Assembly: GCA_003506795.1 (NCBI GenBank)
Contig: DNYO01000238.1
Span: 1-24,352 of the forward strand
Origin: Deltaproteobacteria bacterium
GTDB lineage: Bacteria > Desulfobacterota > Syntrophorhabdia > Syntrophorhabdales > Syntrophorhabdaceae
Direction of reading: 5' to 3'
DNA length: 24,352 nt
Shown: piece after piece, positions 20,647 through 24,352 of the stretch
How positions within the stretch are numbered: position 1 is the stretch's first letter
How the letters are laid out: each line of letters begins with the position of its first letter
The notes under the pieces: generated by a model
What the model was told of the DNA's origin: nothing
Databases searched by the model: none
What the model saw: the letters and a program-made list of their open reading frames with translations, nothing else
Program-made: the position numbers and the translations under genes

Positions 20647-22149
20647 ATGCGCATTCTCTTCATCTATCCCAACCTGAATACACAGGTCGGCTTCAATTAT
20701 GGTATCTCGTACATCTCGGGCTTCCTCAAGGCGAAAGGCATCGAGACGGGACTCCTAAATATCAACGAAAAACTGGGCTACCCCCTTGACAGGGAGCGGA
20801 TAAAGAAAGACGTACTGGCCTTCGGGCCCGACGTCATCGGTTTTTCCGTACTCACCAACCAGTATAAATACGCCCTTGAGATCGCCCGGGACATCAAAGG
20901 CTATACCGATGTCCCCATCCTTTTCGGCGGCATCCATGTCACCATGGATCCCGTGGAAACCCTCATGCAGGACGAGGTGGATCTTATCTGCGTCGGCGAG
21001 GGGGAAGAAGCTCTGGCCGAACTCGTCGCGACCGGCAACCCGAAGGGTGTCGCGAATATCGGCCGCAAGGAAAACGGCAAGGCCGTCATCGAACCCCTCA
21101 GGCCTTTCACGGATATCACCACCCTGCCCTTCAAGGATTACGAGATATTCGACTTCCAGAAAATAATAGACGCAAAGGACGGATGGGTGGGCCTCACGGC
21201 GTCACGGGGCTGCCCCTTCCGGTGCACATATTGCCTCAATCACAAGATCATAGAGGTCTACAAGGAAAGTGGTCACCTTCCCAGGGGCTATATCAGGAGG
21301 CATACGGTCGACCAGATGATCGCCGAGATCGAGTATCTTCTCGCGAACTATGAGAGAATCAAAATGTTCATCTTTGATGATGACATCTTCACCTTTGACA
21401 AGGCCTGGCTCAGGGAATTCACCAATCGGTACGCGTCCGTCACCGACATCCCCTTCGTCTGCAACGCCCACGCGCGAATCTTCGACGACGAAACGGCCGG
21501 CATGCTCAGCGGAGCCGGTTGCCGCATCGTGAAATTCGGGCTCGAAAGCGGCAGCGACAGGATACGCCGCAAGGTTCTCAGCCGGTATATGACCAACAAA
21601 CATATCGAGGATGCCTTCGCCATCGCGGACAAGTACGGGCTTCACACCTCCGCCTTCGTGATGCTCGGTCTGCCCTATGAAACGATCGAAGACATCAGGG
21701 GCACGGTGGACCTTCTTGCCGCTATCAAACCCGGCCGTTTCCGCTGGTCCCTCTTCTTCCCCTTTGTGGGGACAAAGGCTTACAGCATCGCACGGTCGTC
21801 GGGCCAGATCGATCTCGAACGGATGGAGAAACTCGACAACTTTACCGACGAGACCTGCATGAGGCTGGGCCCCGAGGTGGACCTTTATTGCGACAAGGTC
21901 AAGTCCATTCTGTGCGCCTTCGTCAACGCCCGTTCCGGCCTTGAACACACCGAAGGGTTCAGGCGTCTTGTCGAAGAAATCGAGGAGATGGATGAGGCAG
22001 CCTGGCATCAAAAGAAGGAAAGCATCCTTCGCGCGGTGGAGGAACTCAACGAAGACATGGAAAAATCGGGAGGACTCCATTATACTGTGAGATACAATCC
22101 TTTTATGGGCGTACGAAGTGACTGGAAAGACGATAGTATATCTGCCTAA
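20647..22149 (+). CDS. B12-binding-domain radical SAM protein
   Basis: 500 residues. Residues about 1-140 form a cobalamin-binding-type Rossmann domain (FGPDVIGFSVLTNQY, ILFGGIHVTMDPVETL, CVGEGEEAL) without the DxHxxG histidine motif. Residues about 180-400 form a radical SAM barrel with the canonical SRGCPFRCTYC (Cys 189, 193, 196), MFIFDDDIFTFD, KFGLESGSDRIRRKVLSR and FVMLGLPYET. The C-terminal 100 residues are helical. It belongs to the large group of B12-dependent radical SAM enzymes that methylate or rearrange unactivated carbons. Lying between two heptosyltransferase genes, it may modify an LPS, lipid A or other envelope glycolipid; that role is inference. Confidence 0.85.
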   Translation: MRILFIYPNLNTQVGFNYGISYISGFLKAKGIETGLLNINEKLGYPLDRERIKKDVLAFGPDVIGFSVLTNQYKYALEIARDIKGYTDVPILFGGIHVTMDPVETLMQDEVDLICVGEGEEALAELVATGNPKGVANIGRKENGKAVIEPLRPFTDITTLPFKDYEIFDFQKIIDAKDGWVGLTASRGCPFRCTYCLNHKIIEVYKESGHLPRGYIRRHTVDQMIAEIEYLLANYERIKMFIFDDDIFTFDKAWLREFTNRYASVTDIPFVCNAHARIFDDETAGMLSGAGCRIVKFGLESGSDRIRRKVLSRYMTNKHIEDAFAIADKYGLHTSAFVMLGLPYETIEDIRGTVDLLAAIKPGRFRWSLFFPFVGTKAYSIARSSGQIDLERMEKLDNFTDETCMRLGPEVDLYCDKVKSILCAFVNARSGLEHTEGFRRLVEEIEEMDEAAWHQKKESILRAVEELNEDMEKSGGLHYTVRYNPFMGVRSDWKDDSISA

Positions 22150-23113
22150 CTGGCTCGGCGACATGGTGATGGCCGTTCCCTTTCTCCATGCGCTGAGACA
22201 ACACTCAACAGACGAAATATGGGCCGTAGGGAAAGCAGGCGCCATTCACCTTTACAATGGCCTCGATCTTTTCGACCGTTTCGTTGCCATCAACGGCAAG
22301 GGGCTCTCCCTCTTCTTTGAAACGGCAAACAGGCTCAAGAAGGTCGGTTTCAGCCGGGCCATCGCCCTTCCCCATTCTTTCAGGTCGGTCCTGTTCTTCT
22401 ACAACCTGAGGGTACCCGAGATCATAGGCTATGCCCGGAACAAACGGGGCTTCATGCTGAACGTAAAGGTGGACGAACAAAGGGGTCTTGAACCCACCTC
22501 GGAACACTACCTCAGGATCATGGACGTCCTCGGAATCCCGCGATCCATCGAGGCGCCGGTTCTTGCCGTAACCGCCGACGAGGAAAAGAAGTTTGACCAG
22601 GAGTTCGTAAATCTGACAAAACCCTACGGCATTATGATCGTCGGAGCCCAGTACGGCCCGTCGAAGTGCTGGCCCGCCGGCTATTTCTCCGAACTGGCGG
22701 ACATGGTAATCGACAGGTACGGCATGAACGTCTACATGCTTCCCGGCGGGAACGAGACCGGCCTTGCCGCAAAGATCTACGAGGGGATACGCGCCAAGGA
22801 GCACGCCGGGATCAAATCGATGAACCTACGCGACATGAAGGTGTGCCTGGCGAGGGCGTCCTTCGTTGTAAGCAACGACACCGGCCCCCGCCACATCTCC
22901 GCGGCCCTTCGTGTCCCCACAATTGTCCTCGCCGGACCGATGGATGAACGCTATACCTCCTACCCGGGCACATCCACGTATGTAGTTTCAAAGGACATGG
23001 CCTGCCGCCCCTGCAACAAGAAAAAATGCGACGGGAACCATGAATGCATGACAGGAATAAAGCCGCAAGAAATCACTCACCTACTGGGGGATATCCTTGA
23101 AAAAACCGTCTGA
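22118..23113 (+). CDS. waaF: ADP-heptose:LPS heptosyltransferase II
   Basis: 331 residues, GTG start overlapping the previous gene by 32 bases. Family 9 glycosyltransferase with NWLGDMVMAVPFL, GAQYGPSKCWP, SNDTGPRHISAAL and MDERYTSY, a set specific to WaaF. The C-terminal Cys motif CRPCNKKKCDGNHEC (CX2CX4CX5C) parallels that in the upstream family 9 enzyme. It transfers the second heptose to the LPS inner core. Genes for heptose kinase and adenylyltransferase follow directly, giving substrate and transferase genes in one transcript. Confidence 0.93.
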   Translation: MTGKTIVYLPNWLGDMVMAVPFLHALRQHSTDEIWAVGKAGAIHLYNGLDLFDRFVAINGKGLSLFFETANRLKKVGFSRAIALPHSFRSVLFFYNLRVPEIIGYARNKRGFMLNVKVDEQRGLEPTSEHYLRIMDVLGIPRSIEAPVLAVTADEEKKFDQEFVNLTKPYGIMIVGAQYGPSKCWPAGYFSELADMVIDRYGMNVYMLPGGNETGLAAKIYEGIRAKEHAGIKSMNLRDMKVCLARASFVVSNDTGPRHISAALRVPTIVLAGPMDERYTSYPGTSTYVVSKDMACRPCNKKKCDGNHECMTGIKPQEITHLLGDILEKTV

Positions 23114-24143
23114 AGGCGACAGTCGAGAGAGACCGCAAGAAAAAAGGGGGAAAGGCCCGACGGGCCTGCCGGGTTTTCTTGACCGGTTCAAAGGAAAGAA
23201 AATCTGTGTCGTCGGCGATATCATTGCCGATGTCTTCATCTTCGGCAAGCCCTATCGACTCTCCAGGGAAGCCCCTGTTGTCGTGGTCAAATACGAAAAA
23301 TCGAGTATATATCCCGGTAGTGCCGGCAACACCATAAACAACCTCGCCGCCCTGGGGGCAAAGGTCTATCCCATCGGTTTCGTTGGCGGCGATTCCATCG
23401 GCGGTAAACTCATGGATTTCTTTTCCGCGACGAAGACTATCGACACCGGCGGCATCATACGCGTAAACGGCGATACCGTCACGAAGACACGGATCCTCGC
23501 CGGAGACACCCACGTGTCGAAACAGCAGGTCATCCGCATAGACAAGGATGACGGCCGCAGGCATACCGCAAAGGAAAAGGCCCTTCTCATGGAGAAGCTG
23601 GCCGCCATCTGCCCCCACGTCGACGCGGTGGTCGTCTCGGACTACGGGCACGGCGCCGTCCACCCCGGTGTAATCGAATATATGAAGATACTCGCCAGCG
23701 ATAAGATCGTCGTCGGCGACTCACGATATGGCCTGAAAAAGTACGCGGGATTTACCATGATCACCCCGAATGAATCCGAGGCGTATGCCCTGGCTGGCCT
23801 TAAGGAAAGCGACCCGATAGAAGAGGTCGGCAGGAAGGTCCTGTCCGCGATGCACCTGTCCGCCCTCCTCGTCACCCGCGGCAACAGGGGTATGACCCTC
23901 TTCCTCAAGAACGGCGCGGTACATCACATCCCCATATCCGGCAAGGACGACGTAACGGACGTTACCGGGGCCGGGGACACCGTCTGCGCCGCTGTCGCCC
24001 TCTCGCTCGCAAGCGGGGCAAGCTTTCTCGACGCCTCGCGGATCGCGAATTACGCGGCAGGGATAGTGGTCATGAAGCGGGGAACGGCAACAGTCACCAT
24101 ACCGGAGTTGAAGAAATCGATAGAAAACGGCGGAGTCATTTAG
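23097..24143 (+). CDS. rfaE1: D-glycero-beta-D-manno-heptose-7-phosphate kinase
   Basis: 348 residues, PfkB family. TTG start at 23097 overlaps the waaF end by 17 bases, with GGGGG upstream; the first 30 residues are a charged, poorly conserved extension. Conserved blocks: VVGDIIADVFIFG, YRLSREAPVVVV, YPGSAGNTINNLAALGA, VSDYGHGA, TPNESEA and the catalytic DVTGAGDTV (Asp 294). It is the kinase half of HldE/RfaE, separate here from the adenylyltransferase, which is encoded by the next gene. It makes heptose 1,7-bisphosphate for ADP-heptose synthesis. Confidence 0.95.
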   Translation: MKKPSEGDSRERPQEKRGKGPTGLPGFLDRFKGKKICVVGDIIADVFIFGKPYRLSREAPVVVVKYEKSSIYPGSAGNTINNLAALGAKVYPIGFVGGDSIGGKLMDFFSATKTIDTGGIIRVNGDTVTKTRILAGDTHVSKQQVIRIDKDDGRRHTAKEKALLMEKLAAICPHVDAVVVSDYGHGAVHPGVIEYMKILASDKIVVGDSRYGLKKYAGFTMITPNESEAYALAGLKESDPIEEVGRKVLSAMHLSALLVTRGNRGMTLFLKNGAVHHIPISGKDDVTDVTGAGDTVCAAVALSLASGASFLDASRIANYAAGIVVMKRGTATVTIPELKKSIENGGVI

Positions 24144-24160
24144 GGACGGAGACAGGTGCA

Positions 24161-24352
24161 ATGGGGATAATAGTCAGAGATCTCGATGAACTCAGAGGGA
24201 TCATCGAAAAAGAAAAGAAGGCCGGGAAAAAGGTCGTCTTCGGGAACGGGTGCTTCGACATCGTCCATGTGGGACACGTCCGGTATCTTAAGGGGGCGAA
24301 AGAACTGGGGGACATTCTCATAGTAGCCGTCAATGACGACTCCTCCGTTACG
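24161..24352 (+). CDS. rfaE2: Heptose-1-phosphate adenylyltransferase (3'-truncated by window edge)
   Basis: 64 codons are visible from ATG 24161, preceded by CAGGT, a weak ribosome-binding site; no stop within the window. After a short helix the sequence shows FGNGCFDIVHVGHVRYL, the nucleotidyltransferase HxGH motif, and ILIVAVNDDSSV, both diagnostic of RfaE domain 2 (cytidylyltransferase-like fold). It activates heptose 1-phosphate to ADP-heptose. Located 17 bases after the kinase gene, so the two HldE functions are split but adjacent. Confidence 0.92.
   Translation, partial: MGIIVRDLDELRGIIEKEKKAGKKVVFGNGCFDIVHVGHVRYLKGAKELGDILIVAVNDDSSVT

Noticed and set aside
1..24352. Mobile element, phage, CRISPR array or genomic island
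   Set aside because: No transposase, integrase, terminal repeats, attachment-like tRNA or spacer-repeat pattern; the gene content is housekeeping, envelope and signalling.

Overview
The window reads as chromosomal core plus envelope genes of a Gram-negative, probably anaerobic bacterium of deltaproteobacterial (Desulfobacterota) type. The evidence is LPS-heptose genes, an Mla-type lipid transporter with a STAS-permease fusion, lipoprotein signal peptides, a short (428-residue) ThiC, a sigma-54 activator with a matching -24/-12 promoter, and two radical SAM enzymes inside an LPS cluster. The lineage is an inference from gene style; no rRNA or other marker is present. I see no transposase, integrase, phage gene, CRISPR array or tRNA.

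Layout. (1) 2-619: the 3' part of an enolase-superfamily dipeptide epimerase, whose last codons run into a short tandem-like repeat. (2) 684-1943: a YihY/BrkB membrane protein fused to a C-terminal cyclic-nucleotide-binding domain. (3) 2001-5382, minus strand: thiD-thiC-xseA, ending against gene 2 at a convergent hairpin. (4) 5383-10112: a long leader with a near-perfect sigma-54 promoter, then two small Spy/CpxP-like secreted proteins flanking a glycine-zipper lipoprotein, then a membrane histidine kinase and an NtrC-family sigma-54 activator. This resembles the ZraP-ZraS-ZraR envelope-stress circuit, rearranged as one co-directional unit. (5) 10202-13717: an Mla-like retrograde lipid ABC system (STAS-MlaE, MlaF, MlaD, auxiliary lipoprotein). 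(6) 13782-16654: a soluble GAF histidine kinase with a cysteine-rich insertion, a second histidine kinase without a sensor domain, and a receiver-only response regulator, ending at a strong terminator. (7) 16950-17933: trpS with its own promoter. (8) 17998-24352: an FtsB/DivIC-like protein, a radical SAM protein, a YbgC-type thioesterase, a family 9 glycosyltransferase, a B12-binding radical SAM protein, heptosyltransferase WaaF, heptose-7-phosphate kinase, and the start of the heptose-1-phosphate adenylyltransferase. Nearly all of these overlap or abut.

How they fit together: most of the window serves the cell envelope. Region 8 makes and transfers ADP-heptose for the LPS core, region 5 maintains outer-membrane lipid asymmetry, and region 4 is predicted to sense and respond to periplasmic stress through sigma-54. 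The most interesting parts are the sigma-54/Spy/glycine-zipper circuit, the cysteine-rich kinase module, and the YihY-cyclic-nucleotide-domain fusion.
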